This document shows positions 8,469-17,498 of a stretch of 64,000 nt of DNA, one piece after another (within the stretch, counting starts at the first letter, position 1; every line of letters starts with the position of its first letter). Under the pieces are notes generated by a model. That model did no database searches. It was not told the origin of the DNA and saw only the letters and a program-made list of their open reading frames with translations. The position numbers and the translations under genes were made by a program. Source of the DNA: JBFAPK01 sp040676675 (GTDB lineage Bacteria > Actinomycetota > Actinomycetes > Mycobacteriales > Micromonosporaceae); the NCBI RefSeq assembly GCF_040676675.1, contig NZ_JBFAPK010000001.1, positions 124,001 through 188,000 of the forward strand. Reading direction: 5' to 3'.

Positions 8469-10046
8469 CTAGTTGCCGGCCACCGGCGCGCTCCGCGACG
8501 CGTTGAACAGCCTGTCACCCCGGTAGTGGGCGACCACCGGGGCGGCGAGTCCGCCGTGGGCGGTCCGCTTGAGCTGGGCGACTCCCTCATGGACCGGGGC
8601 AGACCCGAGATACGTGTCGCCGGCGTAGAAGTCGACCTTGCCGGACGGGTCGGCGACGTTGACGCTGACGGCGCCCACCGTCGCGGTCGCGGTGACCGTG
8701 GTGTTGGACGGGGCACCCGCCGGGGCGACCGCGACGTCGAGCCCGGTCGTGGTGGCCCGGAACGCCAGGGCGCGCAGGTAGTGGTCCAGCAGCGGGCGCC
8801 ACACGTGCCAGGTGTGGACACCGGGCACGTTGAACTCGTCCAGCTCGACGCCGGCCGCCCGCAGCGCGGCGGCGTTCTGCTGGGACGCCTGGGCGATGTT
8901 GCCGAGCCGGTCCTGGAGCCCGGTACCGATCATGATGCTGCCGGCCACGGCCTTCATGCTGTCGACCTGCGCCTGGTTGGCGGCCGGTCCACCCATGCTC
9001 CAGGCCGCGTGGTAGCCGAACATGTCGGTGTGGTTGTACATGATCGTGTACGCCCGGCTGCCGCCGGCCGAGAAGCCGCCAGACGCGCGGTCCTGCGCAC
9101 GGGTGGAGACGTGGTAGTTCTGCTCGACGAACGGGATGACGTTGTCGCGCAGTTCGTCGACGTAGCCCTCGTTGCCGCCGGGTAGGCCGTTGAAGTCGGT
9201 GGAGACGATCACCATCGGCTCGGCCGCGCCGTCCTTGATCGCGTTCTCCAGGATCAGGTGGGCAACGCCCTGCATGGTCCAGGCGGTCGAGTGGTCACCC
9301 GAGCCGTGGCTCAGGTAGAGGGTCGGGTACGGCTCGGCCCGGTCGCGGTCGTAGCCGTACGGCAGGTAGACGACGATGTCGTGTACGCCCGCCGGGTTGG
9401 TCGACCCCGGCGAGCTGTACCGGCGCGACTCCAACGTGCCGATCCTGGCCACCGGCGCCTGGTAGCCGGTGTCGTACGTCGGGAACCTGGTGCTGGCCGG
9501 GACGTAGATCGTGCTGCGCACCGCGCCGGGCGCGCCGGGGTACTGCGGCTGGATCTGCCACCGGTTCGCCGGATCGTCGTGCAACGCGCAGCCGGTGGCC
9601 AGCTCGTCGGCGCAGTCGTGGGTGAAGGCGTACCGGAAGGTGCCGGCGGGCAGCGGCGTGGTGAACGTCCAGACGCCGTCGGCGCCCTTCCGCATGGGCA
9701 GGATGTGCCACGGGGTGGCCGCGACGTCGCCCGGCTGCCACTCGGCCGGCGGACGGGCGTCGCCGCAGTCCTGGCAGGTGATGTTCTCCGGACGGGAGTA
9801 GAACCAGTCGCCGTAGATGTGGACCTGCCGGACGTTGTCGGGTGCCCGGTACCGGAAGGTGACCGCGTACCCGGTCGGCGGTTGGTTGGTGCGGGTCACG
9901 GTCGGGCCCAGCGGCGCGGCCGGCGCGGCGGAGGCCGCCGGGGCCACGACGGATCCGGCCGCGACGGCCACCGCCGCGAGCAGTACGAGCGTCAGCCGCT
10001 GGCGCGGCGGCGACGGTGACTTCGGACGAGGACGCACGACGGGCAT
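8469..10046 (-). CDS. Secreted esterase with C-terminal Ig-like domain
   Basis: The 525-residue product has a signal peptide ending near AASAAPAAP (residue about 40). An E-set/CBM48-like N-terminal domain (about 55-175) is followed by an esterase-D/enterochelin-esterase-like alpha/beta hydrolase (about 210-445) with the nucleophile elbow GFSAGG (Ser about 325) and a catalytic His in GVHTWHVWR. A C-terminal bacterial Ig-like (Big_5-type) domain closes the protein. Such proteins usually cleave feruloyl or acetyl esters on plant polysaccharides, which would suit the neighbouring sugar-acid operon. The ATG at 10046 follows a GAGAGGGAG site. Confidence 0.85.
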   Translation of the reverse strand: MPVVRPRPKSPSPPRQRLTLVLLAAVAVAAGSVVAPAASAAPAAPLGPTVTRTNQPPTGYAVTFRYRAPDNVRQVHIYGDWFYSRPENITCQDCGDARPPAEWQPGDVAATPWHILPMRKGADGVWTFTTPLPAGTFRYAFTHDCADELATGCALHDDPANRWQIQPQYPGAPGAVRSTIYVPASTRFPTYDTGYQAPVARIGTLESRRYSSPGSTNPAGVHDIVVYLPYGYDRDRAEPYPTLYLSHGSGDHSTAWTMQGVAHLILENAIKDGAAEPMVIVSTDFNGLPGGNEGYVDELRDNVIPFVEQNYHVSTRAQDRASGGFSAGGSRAYTIMYNHTDMFGYHAAWSMGGPAANQAQVDSMKAVAGSIMIGTGLQDRLGNIAQASQQNAAALRAAGVELDEFNVPGVHTWHVWRPLLDHYLRALAFRATTTGLDVAVAPAGAPSNTTVTATATVGAVSVNVADPSGKVDFYAGDTYLGSAPVHEGVAQLKRTAHGGLAAPVVAHYRGDRLFNASRSAPVAGN

Positions 10047-10223
10047 GTGCCTACTCCCTCTCGGGTACCCGGCGAGACCGGTTCCACCGGTCCGGCCGGC
10101 AGTTCGATGGTGGAGGTGAACGGATACCGGGCACGATCGGAGCGGCATCGACAGCCGGCCGGATTCGGGCAGCGTCGATCGCGCGCCGCCGGCCCGGCAC
10201 GTCTGACGCGATGGTTCAGCCCG

Positions 10224-11741
10224 TCACGGGCGGGCCGGTTCCCACCTCCCGTCGACGCGTCTGGCAATCCCGGTGAATTCGTCCCTGAGCTCCTCCGGCA
10301 GGAGCCATTCCGGCGCGTCCTGCCAGGCGATCGGGCGGAGGAACCGCCGAATCGAGGTGGCGCCCACGGAGGTGTGTACGGAGTTGGTCGACGGCCAGGG
10401 CCCGCCGTGGTGCTGCGCCCACGACACCCGGACGCCGGTCGGATAGCCGTCGAAGACGATCCGACCCGAGCGCTCGCCGAGCACGTCGGCCAGCCGGCGG
10501 ACCTCGTCGGCGTCATCCTGGGGTCCGATGTGGATAGAGCCGGTGAGCGACGGCGGGACGGTGGCGAGGGCCGCGTCGAGTTCGGCGACCTCGCGATAGC
10601 GGACCACCACCATCAGCGGGCCGAAGCACTCGTCGGCGATCTCGGTGGTCAGGCCCGGCAGGTCCACCTCCAGCAGCACCGGCGCGACGGTGAAACCATC
10701 GCCCGGACTGACGTCGGGCCGCGCCGAGACGTGGACACCGGCGCGCTCGAACGCCGCCGCCCGGTCGACGAAGGCGTCCCGGATGCGCTCGTTGAGCAAC
10801 ACCGCGCCGCCGGCCGAGGCGACCCGCTCGCGTAGCGCCTCGACGAGCCGGTCGCCGGCGGGGCCGGCCGGGACGAACGCCAGCCCGGGCTTGGTGCACA
10901 GCTGCCCGCCCGAGCCGGTGAAGGAGCCGAACAGCCCCTTGGCGATCTGCCCTCCCCGGGTCGCGGCCGCCGCCGGCAGGACGACTATCGGGTTGACGCT
11001 GCTCAGCTCGGCGTAGAACGGGATGGGATCGGCGCGTTCGTCGATGGCGGCCTGGATGGCCCGGGCGGCACCGAGGGAGCCGGTCAGCGCGGCTGCCCGG
11101 ATGACGGGGTGGCGCACCAGCGCGCGGCCCGCCTGCTCCCCGTACACCAGGGCGAGCACACCCTCCGGACCGCCCAGCCCCCGGACCGCCGACCCGATCG
11201 CCGCACCGGACTCGTGCGACGTCAGCGGGTGGGACGGGTGGGCCTTCACCACGACGGGGCAACCGGCGGCCAGCGCGGCAGCGGTGTCGCCGCCGACGAC
11301 CGAGAAGGCGAACGGGAAGTTGCTGGCCCCGAAGACGGCGACCGGCCCCAGGGGGACGAGCATCCGCCGCAGGTCCGGACCGCGCCCGAGCGGCGTGTCG
11401 GCGGCGTGGTCGATGGCGGCCTCGACGTACCCCCCGTCGCGCAGCACGTCGCCGAACAGCCGCAGTTGGACCGCCGACCGGGTGAGTTCCTGGTCGAGTC
11501 GCGGGTGACTCAGCCCGGTCTCCGACTGCGCCGTCGCGACCAGGTTCGCACGCCGGTGCTCCAGCGCGTCGGCGATCGCGTCGAGCAGGTCGGCGCGGCC
11601 GGTCCGGCCCAGGCCGGAGAGCCACCGCGCGGCCCGGGACGCCTCGGTGGCGATCGCCGCCAACCGGGTCTCGTCGGTCTCGGTGAGGTCGGTCGCCCGA
11701 CGCCGACCGTTGGCCGGGTCGACCGTGGTGATCACGTTCAC
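10224..11741 (-). CDS. 2-oxoglutarate semialdehyde dehydrogenase
   Basis: The 505-residue NAD(P)-dependent aldehyde dehydrogenase should oxidise 2,5-dioxopentanoate (2-oxoglutarate semialdehyde) to 2-oxoglutarate, the last step of non-phosphorylative sugar-acid breakdown. Seen are GPVAVFGASNFPFAFS in the cofactor region, FYAELSSVNPIV with the general-base Glu, and the catalytic Cys in GGQLCTKPG. ALTGSLGAAR is in the usual place. GTG 11741 overlaps the preceding stop by 4 bases (GTGA) and has a GAGAGGA site. It is the last gene of the operon. Confidence 0.9.
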   Translation of the reverse strand: MNVITTVDPANGRRRATDLTETDETRLAAIATEASRAARWLSGLGRTGRADLLDAIADALEHRRANLVATAQSETGLSHPRLDQELTRSAVQLRLFGDVLRDGGYVEAAIDHAADTPLGRGPDLRRMLVPLGPVAVFGASNFPFAFSVVGGDTAAALAAGCPVVVKAHPSHPLTSHESGAAIGSAVRGLGGPEGVLALVYGEQAGRALVRHPVIRAAALTGSLGAARAIQAAIDERADPIPFYAELSSVNPIVVLPAAAATRGGQIAKGLFGSFTGSGGQLCTKPGLAFVPAGPAGDRLVEALRERVASAGGAVLLNERIRDAFVDRAAAFERAGVHVSARPDVSPGDGFTVAPVLLEVDLPGLTTEIADECFGPLMVVVRYREVAELDAALATVPPSLTGSIHIGPQDDADEVRRLADVLGERSGRIVFDGYPTGVRVSWAQHHGGPWPSTNSVHTSVGATSIRRFLRPIAWQDAPEWLLPEELRDEFTGIARRVDGRWEPARP

Positions 11742-12976
11742 AGCAGTCCTCTCCGGGCAAGGTTGCCCATCAGATCGCGGACCCCGAACTGCCAGGGCTC
11801 GCACTCCTCGGCGTGGCGGACCCGGTTGACCAGGGTGCCGAGCGTGGGGCAGCTGATCCGCACCACGTCGTCGACCTTGTGGGTGAACCCCTCGCCCGGT
11901 CGGTCCCGGTCCTCGATGGGCGCGAACATGGTTCCGAGCATCAGCACCGCGCCGTCGGGATAGTGGTGGTGCGGGCCGATCAGTTGCCGCACCAGCGCCG
12001 CCGGATCCCGGGACATCCGGGCCATCTCCGACACCGCCGTCAACTGGAAGCCGTCCCCGCCACTGACCTGTAGGCGCACTTCGAGCTCGCGTACCCGGTC
12101 CAGGCCAAACCGGTCGTCGAACAACCGGATCAGGGGCCCGAGGGCGCACGAGGCGTTGTTGTCCTTCGCCCGCGGGAGCAGGAGCGCGGACCGTCCCTCG
12201 ACATCCCGGAGGTTCACGTCGTTGGCGAGGGTCGCGCCGACGATCCGGCCGCTGGCCTGCACGATGAGCGCGACCTCGGGTTCCGGGTTGTTCCAGGTCG
12301 ACGCGGCGAGCACGCCGACGGGGACGGCGGTGCCGACCGCGGAGAGGATCTGGCCCTTGGTGAAGATCTCGGCGTCCGGTCCGAGCCCCACCTCCAGGTA
12401 CTGACTCCAGACTCCCTCGGCGACCAGCAGGGCCTTGAGCCGCTCCGCCTCGGCCGAGCCCGGCGCCAGGCTGTGCAGGTCGGCGCCGATGTCGGCGAGC
12501 ATGCGACCACGGAGGTCCGCCGCGAGCGTCAGGTCGCCGCCGGCCCGCTCCTCGATGACCCGTTCGATCATCGACACGGGGAAGGTCACCCCGGCCGCCT
12601 TGAGCGCCTGGAGATCGACCGGAGCGAGCAGCCACGGCCGGGTGTGGTCCCGGGTCGCGGCGTCCGTGTTGGCCAGGATCTCCGCGAAGCCGCCCAGCCG
12701 CGGCCCGTCGAGCTCGGCCACGACCGAGGCGGGATCGGGCAGCTCGCAGATGTCCCGTACGGTCGGAAACCGGTGACTCACGTCGAGGACTTCGCCGTCC
12801 CGGACAATCACGGGCGAGGGTCCGTCGACGGTGGGATCCCAGATCCGGCCGACGAGCAGGCTCCGCTCGACGTCGTCCGGCAGCGCCTCGGCGGCGGTGC
12901 CGATCCAGTCCGGCCCGGCGGCGGTGTCGACCCGGTCCGGCCCGGCGGCGGGCTCCTGGGGCGGTGGCAGCGTCAT
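11738..12976 (-). CDS. FAH-family 2-keto-3-deoxy-sugar-acid dehydratase
   Basis: The 412-residue protein belongs to the fumarylacetoacetate hydrolase fold and resembles 2-keto-3-deoxy-D-arabinonate/xylonate dehydratases, which give 2-oxoglutarate semialdehyde. Metal-binding features include the EVGLGPDAEIFTKGQ block, EPEVALIV with acidic ligands, and LANDVNLRDVEGRS. The C-terminal KVDDVVRISCPTLGTLVNRV is typical. ATG 12976 overlaps the stop of the enolase-family gene (ATGA), so the two are translationally coupled. The exact stereochemistry of the substrate cannot be read from the sequence. Confidence 0.88.
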   Translation of the reverse strand: MTLPPPQEPAAGPDRVDTAAGPDWIGTAAEALPDDVERSLLVGRIWDPTVDGPSPVIVRDGEVLDVSHRFPTVRDICELPDPASVVAELDGPRLGGFAEILANTDAATRDHTRPWLLAPVDLQALKAAGVTFPVSMIERVIEERAGGDLTLAADLRGRMLADIGADLHSLAPGSAEAERLKALLVAEGVWSQYLEVGLGPDAEIFTKGQILSAVGTAVPVGVLAASTWNNPEPEVALIVQASGRIVGATLANDVNLRDVEGRSALLLPRAKDNNASCALGPLIRLFDDRFGLDRVRELEVRLQVSGGDGFQLTAVSEMARMSRDPAALVRQLIGPHHHYPDGAVLMLGTMFAPIEDRDRPGEGFTHKVDDVVRISCPTLGTLVNRVRHAEECEPWQFGVRDLMGNLARRGLL

Positions 12977-14154
12977 GGGGTGCTCTCCAGGTTGAAGTAC
13001 GACCGCTCGTCCGGGGGTCGGATGTCGTACACGGCGTCGCGGAACATGCGGAGCGGGTGCGGGGTGAACGGGTGCCGCTCGATCGCGGCGAGGTCGAGCT
13101 CGATGCCCAGTCCCACGCCGGACGGGATGAGCACGTCACCCTCGTCGGTCAGCACCAGCCGCTCGTTGGTGATCTCGGGGCGCCACGGAACGTCGGTCGC
13201 CATGATCTCCAGGTACCGGAAGTTCGGCAGGGCCGCGGCGAGCTGGAGCGACGCGGCGGTGCTGAGCGGACCGCTCGGGTTGTGCGGAGCGAAGCCCACG
13301 TAACCGGTCGCGGCGAGCGTGGAGATGAAGGCGAGTTCGGCGATGCCACCGGCATGCGTGACGTCGGGCTGGACGAAGTCGACCGCCTGCCGGGCCAGCG
13401 CCGGGGCGAAGCCCTGCCGGCCGTACCACCGCTCCCCCGCCGCGATCGGCACCGGCGACGCGCGGCGGATGTCGACCAGGGCGTCGAGGTTGTCCGGCGG
13501 GCACGGCTCCTCGAACCACACCGGGTCGAACGGTGCGATCTCCTTGGCGACCTTGATCGCGTGCCGGACGTCGAACCGGCCGTGCCCCTCGATGAACAGC
13601 TCGACGTCGCGCCCCACGGCGCCACGGACGGCATCGACCTGGGCGAGCACCCGGTCCAACTGCCGGGTGGTGATGGTCATGTCGTAGTTCTCGAACGGGT
13701 CCCACTTGAGGCCACGGAAACCGGCCCGCACCGTCGCGCGGGCCGCGGCCGCGTACTCCTCGGGGGTGACGGCTCCGGAGAACCAGCCGTTCGCGTACGC
13801 GCGTACCCGGTCCCGGGTCGCACCCCCGAGCAGCCGGGAGACGGGAACGCCGAGGTCCCGGGCCGAGATGTCCCACAGGGCCATCTCCAGCGCGCTCAGG
13901 GCGGTCATGATGACCGGTCCACCGCGCCAGTACCAGTCCCGGGTGAGTTCGTAGAGGATCTTCGAGATGCGGGTGGGGTCCAGCCCCACGACCGCCTCGG
14001 CGGCCTCGGCGACCGCGCCCTGGACGGCCCGTTCCTTGCCCTCCAGGGTGGCCTCGCCGAGACCGACGATCCCCTCGTCGGTGTGGACCCGCACGATGAC
14101 GAGGTTCGTGCGGTAGAAGTCGACGACCAGCGCGTCGACCGAGACGATTTTCAT
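12973..14154 (-). CDS. Enolase-superfamily sugar-acid dehydratase
   Basis: The 393-residue mandelate racemase/muconate lactonizing-type enzyme should remove water from an aldonate to give a 2-keto-3-deoxy acid. The capping domain (about 1-120) precedes a modified TIM barrel with metal ligands in LFIEGHGRF, FEEPCPPDN and AAGERWYGR. The His two residues after the first ligand (EGH) is of the galactonate/mannonate-dehydratase type. A second His lies in APHNPSGPLS. It lies 7 bases after the permease gene, inside the operon. D-galactonate, D-xylonate, L-arabinonate or similar acids are all possible substrates. Confidence 0.88.
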   Translation of the reverse strand: MKIVSVDALVVDFYRTNLVIVRVHTDEGIVGLGEATLEGKERAVQGAVAEAAEAVVGLDPTRISKILYELTRDWYWRGGPVIMTALSALEMALWDISARDLGVPVSRLLGGATRDRVRAYANGWFSGAVTPEEYAAAARATVRAGFRGLKWDPFENYDMTITTRQLDRVLAQVDAVRGAVGRDVELFIEGHGRFDVRHAIKVAKEIAPFDPVWFEEPCPPDNLDALVDIRRASPVPIAAGERWYGRQGFAPALARQAVDFVQPDVTHAGGIAELAFISTLAATGYVGFAPHNPSGPLSTAASLQLAAALPNFRYLEIMATDVPWRPEITNERLVLTDEGDVLIPSGVGLGIELDLAAIERHPFTPHPLRMFRDAVYDIRPPDERSYFNLESTP

Positions 14155-14161
14155 GTCCGCG

Positions 14162-14992
14162 TCAACCCTTCACCGCGCCGGCGGTCATACCGGAAACGAC
14201 GTACTTCTGTGCCAGCAGGTAGAAGGCGACGGCGGGCAGGGTGAACATGAAGGCGACCGCCATCACCGTCTGGATGGGCGTTCCCAGCTCGCCGATGAAG
14301 TTCGCGATGCCGACCGAGGCCGGCTGCAGGCCCGGCGTGAAGATGAAGGTCACCGCGAACACGTACTCGTTCCAGGCGTGGAAGAAGGCGATGACCGCGG
14401 TCGCCGCGATCGACGGGGCGATCAGCGGCACGTTTATCCGGGTCAGGATGACCAGCGGTGATCCTCCGTCGACCCGCGCCGCCTCCTCCAGTTGCCGCGG
14501 AATGGCGTCGATCGCGCCCTTGAGAATCAGCGCGACGATCGGCAGGACGAAGGCCGAGTTCACCAGGACGAGGCCGGTCAGCGAGTCCAGCAGGTCGAAG
14601 CGGCGGAACAGCGCGAACAGCGGCACCACCATCAGCGCCTCGGGGAGCATCTGGGTGAACAGCAGCACCAGGGTCAGGACGGCCTTGCCCCCGAACGAGA
14701 ATCGGGACAGCGCGTAGGCGAGCGGGATGCCGAGGCCGACCGAGACGACCATCGTGCCGACCGCGATCACCAGGCTGTTGAGCAGCCACCCGGCCGCCTT
14801 CCCCTCGGCCAGCGCGTCGACGAAGACCCCGAACCGGCCGAGGTCGGGGGTGAGCCGTGGCCGCGCGGCGAACAGGTCGCCGTTGCTCGACAGCGCCGTG
14901 ACGAGCATCCAGTACAGCGGGAACACCGCGACGCCCAGCACGGCGAGCACGGCGACGATCCGCGCCGTGACACCGATGCGGAAGCCCCTCAT
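14162..14992 (-). CDS. Carbohydrate ABC permease, MalG/CUT1 type
   Basis: The 276-residue inner-membrane protein has six predicted helices. The EAA loop EEAARVDGGSPLVILTRIN lies near residue 190. It is the second membrane subunit of the importer formed with the preceding permease and the binding protein. ATG 14992 overlaps the stop of the first permease by 4 bases. No ATP-binding subunit is encoded nearby; CUT1 systems in actinobacteria often share one MsmK-type ATPase encoded elsewhere. Confidence 0.92.
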   Translation of the reverse strand: MRGFRIGVTARIVAVLAVLGVAVFPLYWMLVTALSSNGDLFAARPRLTPDLGRFGVFVDALAEGKAAGWLLNSLVIAVGTMVVSVGLGIPLAYALSRFSFGGKAVLTLVLLFTQMLPEALMVVPLFALFRRFDLLDSLTGLVLVNSAFVLPIVALILKGAIDAIPRQLEEAARVDGGSPLVILTRINVPLIAPSIAATAVIAFFHAWNEYVFAVTFIFTPGLQPASVGIANFIGELGTPIQTVMAVAFMFTLPAVAFYLLAQKYVVSGMTAGAVKG

Positions 14993-15945
14993 CGGACGTC
15001 CTCCTTCTCCACCGCACGGGCGACGAGTCGGCTGCCGGTGATGACGATGAGCGAGATGACGACGCCGACCATGCCGATGGCCGCCGCGGCGCCGAGTTTC
15101 TTCGAGTCGAAGGCCTGCGAGTAGAGGTCGATGACCAGGGTCCGGGTGGCGCCGACCGGACCGCCCTTCGTCATCAGCCAGATGAGTTCGAACCGGCGCA
15201 GCGACCAGATCGTCATGAGCACGGCGAGCAGGCCGACGGTCGGCTTGACGACCTGCCAGGTGACGACGCGGAAGGTGGCCCACCGTCCCGCGCCGTCCAC
15301 GATCGCCGCCTCGTTGAGATCCTGCGGTACGGCCTGCAGCGCCGAGAGCAGCACCACGGAGGTGAACGGGAACAACTGCCAGATGGTCGTCGCGAGCACC
15401 GCCGGCAGCGCGTATCGCGGGCTGTCCAGGATCGCGCCGCCCGGCACGCCGAGACCCACCGCGTCGAGGAACCGGTTGACGATGCCGTACTGCGCGTTGA
15501 GCATCCACGTCGCGACGAGCGCGACCGCGATACCGGGCGCGGCCCAGGGGATGGTCACCAGCGCGCGGGCCAACCCCCGGCCACGGAAGCCCTTGTTCAG
15601 CAGGAGCGCGACGCCGAGCCCGAGCCCGACCGAGCAGACGACGCAGGCGATCACGTAGCCGAGGGTGGTGAGCAGGGTACGGTGGAAGTCCGGGTCGCCG
15701 AAGATCGTCTCGTAGTTGTCGAGCCCGACCCACTGTCCACCGGTGGGGTTGAGCAGGGTCGTCCGGGTGAAGCTGAGGTACACCTCCTGGACCAGCGGCA
15801 CCGCCTGGAAGACGAGGATGAACAGCGTGGCGGGCGCCAGCAACAGGTAGGGGGTCCACCTGCTACCCAGCGCGCCGCCGCGGCGGCGCCGCGGTCCGGA
15901 TCTGGAAAGCGTTCCGGGCGTTCTGGTCTGCTCGACAACAGTCAT
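14989..15945 (-). CDS. Carbohydrate ABC permease, MalF/CUT1 type
   Basis: The 318-residue membrane protein has an Arg-rich cytoplasmic N-terminus, six transmembrane helices starting at PYLLLAPATLFILVF, and the EAA loop NEAAIVDGAGRWATFRVV (about residue 215). It pairs with the MalG-type permease to form the channel of a sugar or sugar-acid importer. A GAAGGA site lies before ATG 15945. It follows the binding-protein gene after about 107 bases that contain a partial duplication of that gene's 3' end. Confidence 0.92.
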   Translation of the reverse strand: MTVVEQTRTPGTLSRSGPRRRRGGALGSRWTPYLLLAPATLFILVFQAVPLVQEVYLSFTRTTLLNPTGGQWVGLDNYETIFGDPDFHRTLLTTLGYVIACVVCSVGLGLGVALLLNKGFRGRGLARALVTIPWAAPGIAVALVATWMLNAQYGIVNRFLDAVGLGVPGGAILDSPRYALPAVLATTIWQLFPFTSVVLLSALQAVPQDLNEAAIVDGAGRWATFRVVTWQVVKPTVGLLAVLMTIWSLRRFELIWLMTKGGPVGATRTLVIDLYSQAFDSKKLGAAAAIGMVGVVISLIVITGSRLVARAVEKEDVR

Positions 15946-16010
15946 CGAGTTCGGTCCTTCTCGGGTAGGAGGCTGCCGCGCATCAGGCTGTCGCGTCGCC
16001 TGGTCGAGGG

Positions 16011-16082
16011 CCGGTCAGCGGGGCAGCTGGCTCGCCTGGTGCTGCGGCCCGGTCAGCGGACCAGTTGGCTCGCCTGTTGCTG
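16011..16082. repeat. 34-base direct repeat duplicating the end of the binding-protein gene
   Basis: Positions 16011-16044 and 16049-16082 match at 30 of 34 bases. The second copy covers the last codons and stop of the ABC binding-protein gene; the first lies in the spacer before the permease gene. It looks like a local tandem duplication by slippage. Confidence 0.85.
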
Positions 16083-17303
16083 GGCGCGGTCCAACGCGGA
16101 CTTTAGGTCCACCTTGCCCTGCAGCGCCGCGATCACGTTCTGCACGACCACCTTGCGGATGTCCGGCGTCTTGGCCTCAAAGCCCAGCACGATCTGCGGC
16201 AGGCTGGACTCGGTGAGCTGGTCGAAGACGGGGAGGAACGGGGTCTTCTGGAGTGACTCGGCGCTCCGTTGGGTGGTGGTGGCGACGCTGCTCGCGCCCA
16301 GGATCTCCTGCAGCTTGACCTGGTTTTGCGGCTCCAACGCCCAGCGGATGAAGGTCGCCGCCGCCTCCTTGTCCTCGCTCGCCTCGTTGACGACGATCGG
16401 CGCGAGGATCGCACCCTGCTTGCGGACCGGGAACGGGATGGGCGCGACGTTGAAGTTCAGCTTCGCGTTCTGGCCCCGGGTCGCGGTCACGTACCCGCCG
16501 TTGTTGAGCTCCATCCCGACCTTGCCCTCGGCGAACATCCGGCGGAACGTCGCCGCGTCCGCGCCGCGCGGGATCACGTTCGCGTCGTATAGGTCCTTGT
16601 ACGCCTGCAGCCCCTTCAGGTTCTCGGGCGAGTTGATGGTCAGGTTCTTGCCGTCCGACCAGGCGCCGCCGAAGCCGTAGACGTAGTTGAAGATGTCCTG
16701 CCACACGCCGGCTTCCTCGGCCTCGGTCTGCCGGAACGCCAGGCCGTACACGTCGCCCTTGGTCAGCGACTTCGCCGTGGCGAAGAACTGCTCGTACGTG
16801 GTCGGCGGATTCGGGATCAGGTCCGCGTTGTAGAACATCGCGTAGTTCGACGCCTCGAAGATGACGCCGTACCGGACCCCGTCGTGCACCATGAACTGGT
16901 CCGGCTGCTTGAGCAGGTCGTACTTGCCGGCGTCGACGAGCTTGTCGAGCGGCGCGATCAGGCCGGCGTCGGCGGCGGCCTCGAACTCGGGCATGTCGAA
17001 GCGGACCAGGTCGGGTCCCTTGCCGCTGCCCATCTGGGTGAGCACCGTCTGGCCGAAGGTCGGGTACGGCACGGCCGCGGCGGAAACCTCCACCTTGTCC
17101 TGGCTGTTGTTGAACTCCTCGAGCCACTTCGTCAGCAGCGGCCCGCGCCCCGGGTCGCCGAAGGTCGAGGCGGCGAAGGTCAGCTTGGCGACGCCACCGC
17201 TGGAACCGCCGTCGGAGCCGCCACAGCCGGTCAGCAGGGCGGCCACCAGACCGAGAACGCATGTCGCCCCGGCGATACCGAGGCGCGCGGATCTCTTGCT
17301 CAT
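16053..17303 (-). CDS. Sugar ABC transporter substrate-binding lipoprotein
   Basis: The 416-residue lipoprotein has a signal sequence with lipobox LLTGC (Cys about 27) and a Gly/Ser-rich tether. The mature part is a type-1 extracellular solute-binding fold with motifs such as GKGPDLVRFDMPEFE and MFAEGKVGMELNNGG. It delivers ligand to the two downstream permeases. As first gene of the operon it carries the promoter that faces the IclR gene. An AGGAG site precedes ATG 17303. The genes downstream suggest the ligand is an aldonic acid, pentose or oligosaccharide of plant cell walls. Confidence 0.92.
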   Translation of the reverse strand: MSKRSARLGIAGATCVLGLVAALLTGCGGSDGGSSGGVAKLTFAASTFGDPGRGPLLTKWLEEFNNSQDKVEVSAAAVPYPTFGQTVLTQMGSGKGPDLVRFDMPEFEAAADAGLIAPLDKLVDAGKYDLLKQPDQFMVHDGVRYGVIFEASNYAMFYNADLIPNPPTTYEQFFATAKSLTKGDVYGLAFRQTEAEEAGVWQDIFNYVYGFGGAWSDGKNLTINSPENLKGLQAYKDLYDANVIPRGADAATFRRMFAEGKVGMELNNGGYVTATRGQNAKLNFNVAPIPFPVRKQGAILAPIVVNEASEDKEAAATFIRWALEPQNQVKLQEILGASSVATTTQRSAESLQKTPFLPVFDQLTESSLPQIVLGFEAKTPDIRKVVVQNVIAALQGKVDLKSALDRAQQQASQLVR

Positions 17304-17498
17304 CGTTGCGCTCCTGTTACAAGTCAAGGTCAGCTTAGAAAATTGCAACGATCGTAGCGCCATGCGCAACGGCGTCAAGTGGCAGTTGCGATGAGCGTCG
17401 TCTACATTGCATGATGCGCAACGCGGACCCCGACGGTCGGTCACCGGCCGGGTCGCGTACCGCGAGCGAGCGCATCCATCACACGAGGGAGACCGGCT
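17304..17498. promoter_or_regulatory. Divergent control region with IclR-type half-sites
   Basis: The 195-base gap between the binding-protein gene and the IclR gene holds repeated TTGC/GCAA half-sites. TTGCAA lies at 17343, TGCGCAAC at 17363-17370 is inverted to GTTGCGA at 17385-17391, and the spaced palindrome TTGCATGATGCGCAA spans 17407-17421. IclR-family proteins commonly bind such short inverted repeats as dimers or tetramers. An ACGATCGT palindrome lies at 17348-17355. Confidence 0.55.
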
